Positions 23,326 through 35,999 of a stretch of DNA of 64,000 bases are shown here, one piece after another. The translations under genes and the position numbers were made by a program. Source of the stretch: Platerodrilus igneus (taxonomy: Eukaryota > Arthropoda > Insecta > Coleoptera > Lycidae); assembly GCA_036346225.1 (NCBI GenBank), contig JARFIW010001480.1:12803001-12867000 (forward strand), in the 5' to 3' direction. Each line of letters starts with the position of its first letter. The first letter of the stretch is position 1. The notes under the pieces were generated by a model. That model was not told the origin of the DNA. It made no database searches and saw nothing but the letters and a program-made list of their open reading frames with translations.

Positions 23326-24910
23326 CAATTGAGGTTAAGCTTAGTTATTCAGAGTGTGTCACGGGAAACGCCACTGAGTTTTATAGCGAACCAGTGTATA
23401 TATTCAAATTTTTTTATAGTAGGTTTGAAAAGACTACATTTTAAAAATATTTTGAAAATATACAGTGTGTCCCAACAAAGAGTAACAATTCGAAGTTATG
23501 TTTTGCCTGGCATTTTTGAATTGTACCTGGAAAATAAATTAGACTTTCATAAGGGCTCCCTGTACCTAAATACAGAATGTTTTGATTTATTTCGCTTTTT
23601 CTAAAATTCTAATGGTTTCGTAAAAATTAAATAACTCTAAAATTAATTCACCTATAGACAAATTCGTTTTAACACTTAATATTAGATTATACCCTTCACA
23701 TATCAAGTAACTTACTGAAATCAAATTCGTTACAGGGCGTTAAGAAACTTCAGTTTATATTATTGACATTTCTGATTTCGATATTGCAATAAAATTCTTC
23801 CAAGTACTAACCAAATATTGCTAATCTGTTAACTTGATTTCTATTTCTATTTTGAAAATAGACAAATTTTGTTAAGATAAACTGTTTTTTTTTTAAATTC
23901 GAAAACGTTACTACGGAAACTTATTACACAGTTACTCTAAACTTACCTGTCTAAATAACAAATTTCAGCTGGTTGGACAATTCAGAACCCTCCTAACAAC
24001 ATTTTACACATATAGCGCATCGAATAGAAAATAGTTACCAAAATTTGATATTTCCGTTTTAATTAACACATGTGTATTCGCAAAAAAAGAAAATAAATTC
24101 AAACACGTGAACTGACGCTCTTCATTCCAATAGGTTCAAATAAACTTTGACGTTTTGCAATCTTTCAACATTTTGTATAAGTCGATAAAATTTTGAAAAA
24201 CTTTAGTTTTTATTTTTGACAATATTAATTGGTGGGATACTGACCAAGACTTCATGCGATTAATCTCTATCAGCCTAGACAAACGTATTGGTTTACATGC
24301 AAATATGTAACTTTGTCTTACGATTAAAAAAGCAAATTATAAGAATTGAATTCTTTGTAACACATTGTAGTCTACGTAGTAGCCCTGATCTAAATTCACA
24401 ATTACTTGCATTATGAATTTTAGTTACTAAAAAATATTCACAAAACGGCGTATTTATTTATTTGGCTCGCGAAGGGTTTTGAGTTAGAACTTGTAAGAAA
24501 AAGAACAATTTTTTTCTAAGGCTTTTGCTGTAAATGAGATTGCATTTGCTATGAACGTCCGTGGCGTATCAGAAGATTCCCATGTATAATAATTTTTGTT
24601 TGTTTCTATAACAGAATTTAGAAAAACAGAAAGCCATACTTAAAAATTATTTATTTACACCAATACCTAAAACAAAAGAAAATAAACAGGTTCTATGCGT
24701 ACTATAAAGAATAATAATCCTAATATTAAAAAATGATTACATGTGTATATTATTTTGTACAGTAAACAAAGCAATAAACCTTTTGAAGCAAGGTATCCTA
24801 ATTATCTAGATCAATATTACAACAGAATAAAATAAAAGATATTTTTTAAGAACCACACTTTACTTTGAAGATTACAGAAACACTAATCATTTATTCGTCT
24901 GTATTTTAAA
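23326..24910. other. Inside hAT element, no gene seen
   Basis: AT-rich DNA downstream of the transposase gene. At 23459-23568 a segment of about 110 bp starts acagtgtgtccc and ends gggctccctgt, weakly resembling the short TACAGGGTG-tipped repeats common in insects. Confidence 0.45.
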
Positions 24911-26638
24911 TTATTGAGCATCAAAATTGGACTTGGGATGAGCCTTCGCCATATTCTTAAGTTTCTCACTCAAGCCACGCGTAAACCATGAATTTAAATA
25001 CAATTGTGATCTTGCAGATTCCGAATCAAGTCTATTTATATACTTACGTATTACTACAGCAGCTTTTGATAACATACATAAAGAGGGGACGGATGCAGTA
25101 GTCATCGAAAATAAATCTCGAGCTGCTGCAGATAGAATTGGATACACTTCTTGTTGTTTTTTGTACCATATTAAATGTCATCATTTGCGTCACAAGATCC
25201 AAGTGAGGTATAATCCTCCAGCTCCTGTTTCCAAGAATCACTCCCACTCTAATCTCGTTAGGCTTTGATTTCTGTCGGAAAACTACATTAAAGTTTAAAA
25301 TATCGTCTTCCTCATAATGGTTTTATAGAATTTCTTAGGTTTGAGTTACCATTTTCTGTTGGTGATATTGTTCTTGTTCTAAAGTTGTAGCAGCGGTTTT
25401 TTAGTAAGTTTGCAACGAGGCGTCCTGCATCTCGCGGCCCCATTGTGTCAATCGAAATGTTTCCAATTTATGCCGTGGATCAAGTATTAAAACAACGTAA
25501 TATGTCCAAATTACAAGCTTATAATGTTTAAGCATTTTGTCCGGGACAGCTTGAAATGCTGCTAGAATAGTCTCATCGGTAATGTTTCTATCAGGGTTTT
25601 GGTCTAGTTCCATAATTGTCTATTGTACTTTATCCAAAAGTGAATTGAATGTCACTACTGCCATTGGTAATGTAGCAAATTTCTCACCACCCAAAGAGTT
25701 GAAAGTGTTTTAAAATTTCACAAAAATAGGAAGATTTTTTTTAAGAAGATTCCAATCTAAATCTGAAACATGACAGTTTTTCAAATCATTGTTGTTATCA
25801 CATAAAATATTTAAAGATTGCTTCAGTTGTAGGGTTATACCTATCATATCATGCGTGCTATTCGATCGCGTTCTAATATCCAGCGTAAGCGAAATCATTT
25901 TTATTCCAGTAGTTTCACATGCACTCTTTAATTTGTTGTTAATTGCTCGGATTGTTTTATTTTTACAAAGAGAGTCCGTATCTTATTAATAGGGGTGGCG
26001 GTATTTTCCTGCGTATATAATTCTCTATTATCATCGTTTTCATCCTCATTACCTACTTTAGCTTCATCTACTAGTAAAACTTTTATAACATTTTGTACAG
26101 CTGAATTAAGAATATGGGCAAAACAACGAAAGTGATCATTTCCTTTATTAAAGGTGGGTATTAATTTTGAAAGTTTGTCCATGAAAGTTGTGTTTGCGGA
26201 TGCATTGCTGACAGTTGTGCCCTGGATTTTATCCTGAATTCCAAATTCTGTTAGCGTTTTAAAAAATAAATTAGCAATGTCTTTTCCAGTATGTAAATCG
26301 TTCGAAGGCACACAATCTAATACTAAGGATTGTAATAGCCAATTATTGTCAATAAACTGGGCAGTTATATCGTAGTACGATTTTGAAGCAATAGACGTTC
26401 AGCCGTCTATAGTGAAAGATATTCTAAACTTGTTTTCTTTTAGGATTATCATTACAGCGCTTTGCACTGTTTCAAATCTTTCGGTAACCTTATCTTTCAG
26501 TGATTTTCTTCGGGGATAAGTGTATGCTGGATTTAAATAGTGAAAAAAATTTTGTGTTGCGTCGTCATCGAAAAATTAAAAGGTTCTTGCCAACCAATCT
26601 ACTACAACATCATAAAAATCTTCTTTATCTTCCTTGTG
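24911..26638 (-). pseudogene. hAT transposase, catalytic exon
   Basis: Minus strand from a splice-acceptor-like tttatctctttctag. A frame with DFYDVVVDWL and NPAYTYPRRKSLKDK leads to FRISFTIDG (first catalytic Asp), followed by a stop in place of a Trp. Next come KSYYDITAQFIDNNWLLQSL and the block TTVSNASANTTFM, where Ser stands for the second catalytic Asp. HFRCFAHILN, LDIRTR.NSTHDMI and LILDPRHKLETF follow. The hAT dimerisation domain YPILSAAARDLFSMTTASVP closes the gene, and the Glu-containing (S)ER motif there has decayed to SLCMLSKA. About four frameshifts or stops occur over 1.7 kb; otherwise the coding text is well kept. Loss of the Asp makes the enzyme inactive. It is clearly hAT and resembles ZBED-like insect proteins. 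Confidence 0.9.
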
Positions 26639-29406
26639 CTAGAAAGAGATAAATAATTAATATGAACGTTGAAGTAAAGACTGCATTTTATAATAAGCTT
26701 ATGAGGCTAGGGTGTAACGAACTGTAATTAGCAGTAAGCCGGTGATATCGTAATGAAATGAACGATTAACGGTTATAATACCGTATGGGTATGTCTATCT
26801 TGTTAGGGTGGTTTTTGCTTGGTAAGTATATTATTGTGACCATGTGCATTTGCAAGTGCCAAACCTTACCATCGCTTTCTGAATATCTAAAATTTGTGCA
26901 GTGTAAGTTCAATACTTCTTATAATCCGGTAAATGCCTTAACTTTCGCCTTCTCTGAAATTTATGATACCCGTAAAACGCAAAAAGGAAAAGGTCTTTTT
27001 GAATAAATTTGATTTACATTAAAAAAATTTATACTATGATTTAAAAGGAACATCACGTCCTTTACCCATTTTCTTTTATAAATTGTAACGTGCATTTTTA
27101 TAGTTTGGAATTTACGCTCTACTCAATTCTTAAAATACATCGTTTTTGAATCGCTGTTTGTATCAAGTAAATACGTCCGAATAGTTTTTAGAATTGTATG
27201 CAATTTAACTCGCGTGTATTAATTTTAAAAGATATATAAATTGAAGATTAATTCTCATTAATAAATAAATTCCAACTTATCGAAAACGATAAACAGCCTG
27301 TAATTAACTGTTAGATACGATTGTTACATTCACGTTTTAGTTGTTCCTTATGTTATTAGCGAGGTAGATAAGAGTCGATAAGCGGTTATAATAGCGAGTT
27401 TGTAGTTGTTCTTTGTTCTTATAAATGACTAGTTGGTATATTAACTGCAGAGCGGAGTTCGAATTGGATTGATACGCGTATTTTACTAATGTGTGGTTTT
27501 AGTTGTTTGTCTTGTGAAATAGGAGTCGTGTTTTGTACTTGGTTGCTATATATTAATTACGTGGAAAATACTGTTTTCTTTTTGCTTTAAGAATAGTGAG
27601 AATTAATGCTGTCTCAATTTTCGAATTGTTATGAACAAGCGCGGCACGATTTTTAGTTGTCTTTCTTGTAAAATAAAACTTGTACATTAGCTGTAAAGAA
27701 AAGTGGAGTGCTAATTTCGATTGAAAGATGTTTTTATAGACGAACGTGTTTGACTCGGCCGCACGTGTTTGTTTTTACGGAACATTTGACTTAGTTTTAC
27801 ACGTGCTTTACTAATTGTGTTTTTTTGTTGATTTGTCTTTTTATACTTAAACTGTGTGTGCGATCTCGTCTAGTGACCCTTAGTTTTATCAGATTAGTGC
27901 ATACTGTGGATTATTTAAATACAGTGGATACTGGAGTTTCTGCGTTTTTCTAACACCAAAGAATCTAAAATAGATCATTGCTTGCGCGAATTTCGTTATT
28001 TGCGAAATATAACAAATTACCGGTTTACAAAGGTATTGGTTGAAGTTTCTCACTGCTTTTTGGACGTTTCTGAAAATAATATACATTCGGTCCCGTTTGA
28101 GATTAAACTAGTGCTGCAAAATATTTCGAAATTAGTGTCTCAGGAAATAGAATTAACAAGAAATTTATCAATGCTACGTAGTTCCATCAGCAGGATAATG
28201 TCTGCTGCTGACACCAGTGAAACGCGTAGGTGTGAGTTAGTGTAAAGTGTAAGCAATTCCATCCACACCCTCACAGTCAAGGGTGCAGTGTTTCGTTAGT
28301 GTAGGACACAGTGAATCCCCCACTCCAATTACAAGGAAGCGTTACTGAAGGACTTTCTGTAAGTTGAACTATTTCCTACTTGTTATTACTTTAAATATCT
28401 ATCGGTTGCTTTACTATACCTTTGTCGTTCTGATACCTTTTACAAAAGACTTGCATGATATTTTAAAACATAAAAAAAAAGAAAGAAAGAAAGAAAGATT
28501 AATACTACTGAATTACTCATATCAATTGTGTCTTACCTATTTATCTTTTGTTAACCTTTTGTCTGATTTATGTTTAATTGGTGTGTGCGGACACGTTTCT
28601 GCTACTCCCCAATATTACCTCACCTTGTACTAAACATTTTTCTGTATTGCTTTTACTGTTGTTATATTGTATAGTTTATCTAAACAGTTTCTTTTATTTA
28701 CATGCTACAAAGTACTGAATAACTTAGATTTTTCATTGCTGCTATGCTTATTCTTTTTTTTCCAGGTTTGCTTAACTAATTAATTTTATTGCAGGTATTG
28801 TCACTAATTCCTTACAGCCCCGTACGTTATGTGTTGGTCTGCTTTCTACGACCCCCCCCCCCACTCTCCGATTGAGCCCGGTCATTTTTTTTCTTTTCTT
28901 GGATTTTCTTTGTGTTACGCACGGCTACGAGCCAACGTAACATAACTTTGGCGCCCAACGTGGCTGCCACGAAAATAACGTCACAAAATAATCAGAATAT
29001 AATTATTGTGCTATATTATGAGGGCGTTACACTACAAATTGAAGATTGTATATAAGTAATTACTAGTTTTAAATACAAAGCTGTTATTGTACAAAAGTAT
29101 TGGATCTTCAGACATTGAGTATTGTGCTTCACATTATTTAATTTAAATTGGAGAATTAAATAAGAGATTTTGATAATTTTTATTTATACATGATTTTGAT
29201 GTTGACTCCGAGATTCTTCAACAAATTTAACGCTATTCCGCCCAAATAAGAAACTACAAAGATAAAGAATTTCAATCAAGATCTACTATCTATGAGTATG
29301 TCTTTCCGTTATTTATGGTTCAAGAATTTGTAATAAAATTTTCTAAACGCTAAGGGAAAGTCTGAACGTCGTCAGAACTTAATTATTATACTACTTTTCA
29401 AGTTTT
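26639..29406 (-). other. Apparent intron of the hAT gene with inserted LTR-like DNA
   Basis: The two coding parts of the transposase are separated by about 2.8 kb. On the minus strand this stretch ends with a good acceptor (pyrimidine tract then AG at 26640-26639). It holds an LTR-like segment with a primer-binding site (27322-28963), an AAAG microsatellite (28470-28500) and a poly-C run near 28850. The donor site was not identified. Confidence 0.5.
27322..28963 (+). mobile_element. Probable LTR plus tRNA-Lys primer-binding site
   Basis: The segment starts TGTTAC and has GTAACA ending at 28942, so the proposed LTR (1621 bp) has complementary ends. Six bases later comes tggcgcccaacgtgg (28949-28963), which matches the primer-binding site that retroelements use for tRNA-Lys(1,2). 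No second LTR, gag or pol follows, so this looks like a 5' LTR with the first bases of the internal region only. The left border could also be TGTTAG at 27309. The element family cannot be told from the LTR alone. Confidence 0.55.
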
Positions 29407-30122
29407 CTACTGATATAGTTTTAGCTTTGAATTTAATTCTAAAAATATTGAGGCTTGAGAAGGGATGAAATTACTACTTATTAAGAACTTTAGTTTATAG
29501 GTACAACGTGTTAATATGGGTAATTCATTTATTTGGTGTACCAATAGTATACCAACCTCTGCAATTTGGAGAACTTTAGTAGGGTTCGTTTTAAATAAAT
29601 TGATCAGTGACTGTTGCTTTAACAAAGATGTAGTAGTTTGACCTTTGCTGCCTCCTGGATACAATTTTGCATAATCCGATCTCTGGCACAAAAATAAGTA
29701 CTTTTTAAGACCACTTGTGTTCGAACTTTCATTTTAATTTTGCTTGTTTTATTTTTCGATTTACATATTTTGTATATACCGAATTTAGGTTTCTGTTTGT
29801 CATCATACATAAAGTCAAAATGCACATCAAAACTACGCTTTTTTGAGTCTGAAGGTGTAATCGAAGGACGCGCACACACATTTTTAGATGTCGTGGGTCG
29901 TTCAACATCAATAATACAAGCAATTTGCTTAATTTTGAGCAATTGTATTTCGTTGCATCTAGAAATTTTTGAATTAGAAATCGGTGAACTTGCGTCATTT
30001 TCGCTATTTCCACTAGGAATAATATTGTCACTGGAAGATACATCTTCTTCAAAGCTTTCAGTACCAATTTCTGTCGAAGTATTATCGATCTTAGCCCGGA
30101 ACTCTTTTCTACTTCTTTTCAT
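29407..30122 (-). pseudogene. hAT transposase, N-terminal (BED-finger) part
   Basis: A 167-codon frame starts MKRSRKEFRAK at 30122 and has an acidic, Ser-rich stretch (residues 15-45). It passes into a region where a BED zinc finger would be expected (about residues 95-150), but the paired Cys residues are largely gone. The neighbouring frame continues with YAKLYPGGSKGQTTTSLLKQ, the linker that in hAT proteins of this group follows the BED finger. At least one frameshift separates the two. It lies upstream, in the gene's own direction, of the catalytic exon at 26638-24911, as expected for one gene. Confidence 0.68.
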
Positions 30123-31290
30123 GTTGATGAAAGTACAAAAAATTGTGTTTTACCTAATGACTATTGGTTTAGAACTGAAATACCTACTACTGACAAAATT
30201 GAATTGGGGTAACTAAATGGGGTAATAAACATGCATGTAGTTCGAACATTATGGCAGCATCTGCTTCACAACTGCGGAACTGCATAAACAAACATGAAAG
30301 AAAAATCATAAATTATTAGTTTGTTTATTGGGAGTAATTTATAGAACTAGAATATTTCTTAAAATGAGAGACCCATGTTTTCCAATTTCAGCAATAATCA
30401 GATATTTCAGCATCAGCAGGTAAAATATCTACGGTAAAATAAAGACTATACAAGCTTTAGAACGCCGAAAAGGGGTCGGTTACAGAAATATTGTAAAAGA
30501 TTTTAATTTATCTCTTCTCCGTAAACTTAATTTTATTATTCCTTTATGCTCTTGAACTGAGGAAGGAACAATATAAACATTTGGGTAGGCATCAGTGACA
30601 ACGACAATAGCTGCTAATAAAAATATTTCCATCTGATATCGTAGCAATCCGCAAATGATCGGCACCAGCTGCTCAAAAAGAGGAAATTAGGACAGGCCGT
30701 GATTATGTTGTTAGTGTGAGTATATAACAAAATTCTTGATATGTAGAACACAACCAACATATTCTGTAAATCTGAGTTTGACACTTATTAATACATAGTT
30801 TCAAAATTGGGCTAGCGCTGCTTTGACTAAAATCTCTAATTCGGTACAATGAAATTTTCAGTCTCTTTATTAAGCTAGCAGATCAATTTTATGAATTCAT
30901 GCAATGCATCAACGTCAGATCTACTTTTGTAAACTGTGACATTGGTATAAGTACGCATAATTTATAACATTTTGAACCAAAACCTTACCGTATTTGATAG
31001 TAAGCCTAGCTGAATCAAACAAGTTACACATTATACTACACACGCGCCCTGCATCTATTGATTACTATAATTTCGGTGTCCAAACAAAAAGAGATAAAAA
31101 ATTTTGCGGGTTGAATACGAGCTTGTACGTATTTTTTAGGTCCAACTATCAAAACGCGAAAAAATTATTTTCTAGATTTAATTACTTAGTATTTTGGAAA
31201 TCGAGGAAGTGAATATTTCTCCTTTTTTTAGTAGAATACGATTCTATCTATAACTAATAAATTGACTACATGAGAATATAAAATGAGCGA
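30123..31290. other. 5' flank of the hAT transposase, no gene seen
   Basis: AT-rich. It should include the promoter of the minus-strand transposase gene; no TATA box stands out. The short frames at 30480-30665 and 30994-31212 match nothing I know. Confidence 0.5.
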
Positions 31291-31296
31291 GAAAAC

Positions 31297-31430
31297 TCGA
31301 GACCGAGACCAAACCGAGAGTCTCGAGTCGAGACCGAGACCAGATCGATCTCGGTCTTGGTCTCGACTACGAAATTGTGGTCTCGGACTCGTGTCGAGAC
31401 CAAGACCGAGACCGAGACTGGTCTCGGGTC
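31297..31430. repeat. Right subterminal GAGACC/GGTCTC array of the hAT element
   Basis: Counterpart of the array at 23190-23325: gagaccgagacc and ggtctcgg words in both orientations, close to the right tip. The frame 31266-31460 (minus) merely translates it. Confidence 0.88.
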
Positions 31431-31451
31431 ACGTCCATCACTAGTCGTTGT

Positions 31452-33234
31452 TAAATACATAAATTGAAGTAGTTGCTTTCATTCTAATAATTTTCATTTC
31501 CTCTAAGTATTCTTGCGACAATATCCCAGTTGAGATCTTACTTCAAAAATTCTAAACATTGTTTTCATATATCATGATTTTGTATTTATTCTAGACTTCA
31601 GAATACGTTTTTCAATACTTTCTACTATTCCTTATTTTGCAAATCTTAATAGAAGTTAATCTATTTATAAAAACAAAGATTTTGCGTTATTCAACTGTAA
31701 ACATAACCTACTTTTGCCTTACTGTTTTTAATACTCCACCCGGTGCATCAACTTACAATAGCAATGTTTAGAATTAAACGTTTTGTTTATAAATACAAGT
31801 AGTAGTGATAATGTAGCGCTTATTTATCGGTCTCCTACCAGAGTAATGACGTTAGAATGCAAGCGAAAGGTCTGAACACAAAAGTTGACAGATCATGTGG
31901 TGAGAAATCGCTTGATTGACAGGTAAAAGACTTTGCATTTAAAAATTACAATAAGAAATCTCGAGAACGTTATTTGTATAGTTTTTGAAATGTTCGTGAA
32001 ATAACTGGTAGTATTTTACTATGTATTAATAGCAATTAAGGGATTTCGGAGTTCGGTTCTAATTAAAGTAGAGTTGCGATTAAATCTTTGATTAAGATAC
32101 GTTGTAGGTTTAAGCTTTCAGAGCTGTTACAAATTATTTTTGATATAAATGGCTCTATGTTGATATAAATTACGGTAGTGATGATATAAATTAATATGAA
32201 TTAGTAAATAGTGCACGGATAGTTAATTGCAGTGCTTCAATAATAAGTAATTAATAATATAGCGTAGTAGTTTGAGAAGTGTACTGTTAGCGAGTAGCTG
32301 AAATAATTGTGAAAGCTTTTAAAATTCCATTATAACTACGAGTTGTAGAGCAGGCTTGTATAATCAGTTTGAAAATAAAGAACTGTTGTTATTGCGAATA
32401 GAGTTTTTGTTACAATAAAAATACTTCCTTAGTAAATAACCTGCAGTCTACTTTCTTGTGATATAATAACACAATTTGAAAAACGATAACTCCGAACTAA
32501 CAAATCATTTTCTGAATAATTACAATAAGATCGATAAAACTATTTAATCTCTAATCATGCTTGCAGTCATAACACATTAATATTTTCATAGCGGTAACGG
32601 TGCTTCTGCATGATATCATAAATATTAATGACGCACATTGGATTTTAGATTGCCCAAACTGTATGAAAACAATTTTCTCCAGGTGCCACGCCTATATAAC
32701 GCTTTTATTAGAAGTGAAATGTACGGGTCTGTTTCTACAAACGTTAATGAATTAAGAAAACTTGTTAGAATACTTAATTAAACTAAATATTAATAAGATA
32801 TGAAAAATTGATGTATATAGTGTTCGAACTTGAAGTTTTGATTTCAATTTGTTTCCGTTTACATTTTCTATATTAAATCATACCTTTTCATTGTTTTAGT
32901 TGTCAACTATAATATTGCTACGGTTAGTAAATATGCAGTGCAAGACGCAAGGTTGAAACCGCATCTGCAGCTCCCGGGTCTGTCTGTGTCTAACCGAGAC
33001 CGTTTTACATTGGTCCCGTCGGGTCCGAATTAAAACATTCGCCTGGTTTGGGTTTTTAGACTTGCTTAAACCAGAAGGCTCGCCTAAGGAAAGGAATAAA
33101 CCAGAGTATTCATATAGATCCACAGGACAAAAGATTGTTAAATTTGGAGACCTAATTGAAACTGAAAAGCCATACCTCATATAAAATTGAATTAGATACG
33201 AATAAATTTAAGATCAAATCAAATTAAACGTTTG
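31452..33234. other. No gene recognised
   Basis: AT-rich. A 94-codon minus-strand frame at 32896-33180 has slightly higher GC than its surroundings but fits no family I know; it could be an exon or a retroelement scrap. Confidence 0.5.
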
Positions 33235-34200
33235 TTTTAACCACACAAAATGGCGCCCAATTAACGTTTAATTAAGATACAAAGTTTTTCAGAAAATTTA
33301 ATTAGGGCCAACTTCACGCTTTTAGGTAGTACGAAACATGGTATTTTTAAATTTCTTGTTACACGGGAGAGCGCAATGTTTTATTTTAACGCCGCAATAT
33401 GACGCACAATTGGCGCTTAATTATGATACAAAAATTTTTAAAAACTTGATTAGGCTGCGGCTGGTTTCATGCTTTTAGGTAGTTCGGAGAAATTTTTTTT
33501 TCAAATAATTTGTTACACAAGAGGGTCCAAAAATTTTGTTTCAAAGGCATAATTGACACCTAACCATGATATAATTTTTTTAGAAAATTCAAACAAGATA
33601 CGGCCAACTTCAAGCTTTTAGGTTGCTCGGAGATATAGTTTTTTCCAAATAACTTGTTACACAGGAGGTCGCAAAAATTTTGTTTGAACGGCGCAAAATA
33701 GCGCTTAATTGTGATACAAAAGCTTTGGGAAAGTTCAAAAAATTTGCGGCCAGTTACACGCACCCAGGAGAAAAATTCAAAATAACTTTCTAGGAGAGAT
33801 GGCGCACAATTAAGGTTTAGCAACGTAAAATGGCACCTAATTGGCGCCTAATTATGGCACAATTTTTTAAAAATTTAGAATACGCGCGGTTTCGTGAACT
33901 TGGCCCATGAAATAGTATATTTAAATATAACTGGTTTTCCAAAACGGCTCAAGACTTTGTTCCAGTGGCGCAAAGTGCTGCCTAATTTGTGTTTCATTAT
34001 AGAACAAAATTTTTTTGAAATTGAACAAGTGCGGCTTCGTGAACTTGGTCGGAAAAGTACTTTTTTTAACTAACTTGTTTGCCAAGAGGGCGCAAAATTT
34101 AATTTAAATAGCGTAAAATGTTATATAATTGACACCTATTTATAACATAAATATTTTTAAAAAATTAAAAAAGTTGCGGCCAACTCAACGCACCTATATC
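33235..34200 (+). repeat. Tandem array, about 145-bp unit, six to seven copies
   Basis: Each unit contains in order a gcgcaaaatggcgcctaatt-like block, atgatacaaaa, a T/A-rich run, gcggccaacttcacgc, ttttaggtagttcgg, and aacttgttacacaagagggc. Unit starts lie near 33248, 33391, 33546, 33690, 33824, 33967 and 34111, giving spacings of 134-155 bp. Copies are strongly diverged, so this is an old satellite-like array. Confidence 0.85.
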
Positions 34201-35164
34201 CTGCAAACCATTTTAATAATGATCGAAATGATACAGAAGTACTGTGGTTCTACTAATTTGTCCTATTTTCCTATTTGTGAGTCACTTAGTGCCAAAATCA
34301 CATCGACATTGAATAATTGAACAAGTTTTTGTAGTGAACTTTAAGAGTTGACCCTTGCACAAGATTTTTCCACATCTCGAAGAATCAATACCCATAACGT
34401 TTGGTGCTTGTTTTAACTATCCATTATACAGGATAAATCAAAATGCGAAATTAATGAAAAACAATTTTTTCAAATGGCTGTCATATTGGATTTTGCAATA
34501 AGTAGCATTTTTGAAGAGCCTCCCAACAAAATTTTATATGGGATACATAACAAACTTGCTGAAAAATTGCAAAACCGTTTCCTTTACGCGGTTTTCAGAA
34601 TAGAAAAAACTAAGTAGGCAATACTTTCATCAAATAACAACAACTAATAACAGACTTTTATCCAACAATGGCAAAAAAACAAGTTTTAACAATAACTAAA
34701 TGTCCCGATAAACAATATTATAGTCTAGTGAATAAAGCAAGTCGACTAAAGCAAGTATTTAATGATATCATCATTTTGTTCGATAAAAACTGATAGTCTT
34801 CTCATAAATGAAATTTGTACTCATATCAACATTGGTTCGTTAATCGAACGAAATGCTTTGCTTATTCTATCAAATCCCATAAAAGAAATCCATCGACGTT
34901 AAGCCAGGAGAACGTGCTGTACAAGCAATAGCCCCACCTCTACCGATGAGGATGATTTTCATAAAGAAATCGACGTAAAATTGTATGGTTATGTACGGGA
35001 GCATCGTGGTGTTGTATCTACATGTTCCTTCTTGTATTCAAATACACATTCTCCAACAAAATATGGATATCTTGAAGAAATCGCGGATACTGGTTCCCAT
35101 TTAAAATACCATCGAAAAAGAGAGGGCCCAACATCATTAACAATACTCAAATTTTTTTATTTCT
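34201..35164. other. No gene recognised
   Basis: AT-rich. The 69-codon frame at 34981-35190 runs into the low-complexity array and shows no motif. Confidence 0.5.
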
Positions 35165-35880
35165 TAATTTTTTATTCTCAGAATTTCTAATTCCCAAATT
35201 CTCCAATGTTTAAAATTTCCGCTACCCAATATCTCCAACGCTAAATTTTCAATTTCTCGAAATTTTTAAATCTGAGGCCCGACTTTCACAATCTTTATTT
35301 TCAGAAGTGTCTAATTTCAAAATCTCAGATTCTCAAATTCTGCAAATTTTGACTTCTCTAAATTCCCAATTCCAAAATTTCCAACAAAAAGTTCACAATA
35401 TTCGAGTTTTCATGTATCAAATTCCCATTTACCAAAAATTCCAATCACCAAAACTTTCAGTTCTGAAAACTTCCAGTTCTCAAAACTTCCAATCTTAAAA
35501 TTTTTGATCATCAACATTTCACATTCTGAAATTTTAGAAATCCCTAAACTTCTAATTCTCAAAGTTTCCAATTGCATAGCTGCCAATTATCAAAATTTCC
35601 AATCATCAAAATTCTCTGTTCACAAAATTCCAGTCCGAACTCCCAAACCTAAAATTCTCAAACTTTTTCAATTTCAAAAGCTATGATCTTCAAAATTTAA
35701 AATTCAAAATATTTAGAAATTCTAAATACAAGATTTTCAAATCTCAATTCCAATTACCAAAATTGTCATTTATCAGAATTTCCAAGAATCAAAATTTTCG
35801 ATTCTCGGAATTTAAAATTTGCATAATTTTCAATTACAGAATTTTTAATTCTGAATTTCCAATTTTCACAATTTTTAAGT
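35165..35880 (+). repeat. Low-complexity array of TTCTCAAAATTTCCAA-like words
   Basis: Over 700 bp, words such as ttctcaaaatttccaa, tttccaattctcaaa and ccaaaatttc follow each other with irregular spacing of about 12-16 bp. The short frames it contains (35307-35498, 35504-35686) are translations of the repeat. Confidence 0.85.
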
Positions 35881-35999
35881 TTGCATCGAACCGTGATATC
35901 GGGTTGCAATTGAAAGGCTTGCCATAAATTAAAAATACGCTTTGATTCGTTACGTTTAATAGGTCATATTTATGGAAATTGGCTGTCACTAGGTTTTGA

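Larger units (their letters stand above)
23183..31443 (-). mobile_element. 8.26-kb hAT element with repeat-built ends
   Basis: The left end reads tagtgatggacgagaccgag and the complement of the right end reads tagtgatggacgtgacccga. The outer 12 bases are identical. The 8 bases outside are the same on both sides, gtcgttgt (23175-23182, 31444-31451), a perfect hAT-size target duplication. Just inside each tip lies an array of gagacc/ggtctcg words. A minus-strand hAT transposase gene fills the middle: N-terminal part 30122-29407, catalytic exon 26638-24911. The element is unusually long for hAT, in part because DNA including an LTR-like segment sits between the coding parts. Confidence 0.88.

Noticed and set aside
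23167..23604. 145-codon protein frame
   Set aside because: Its first part merely translates the GAGACC/GGTCTC array, and the rest shows no motif.
29740..30216. 158-codon plus-strand frame
   Set aside because: Antisense shadow of the N-terminal part of the hAT transposase gene.
33235..34200. CRISPR array
   Set aside because: Units are contiguous, diverged and about 145 bp long, with no identical short repeats and unique spacers; the DNA is eukaryotic.
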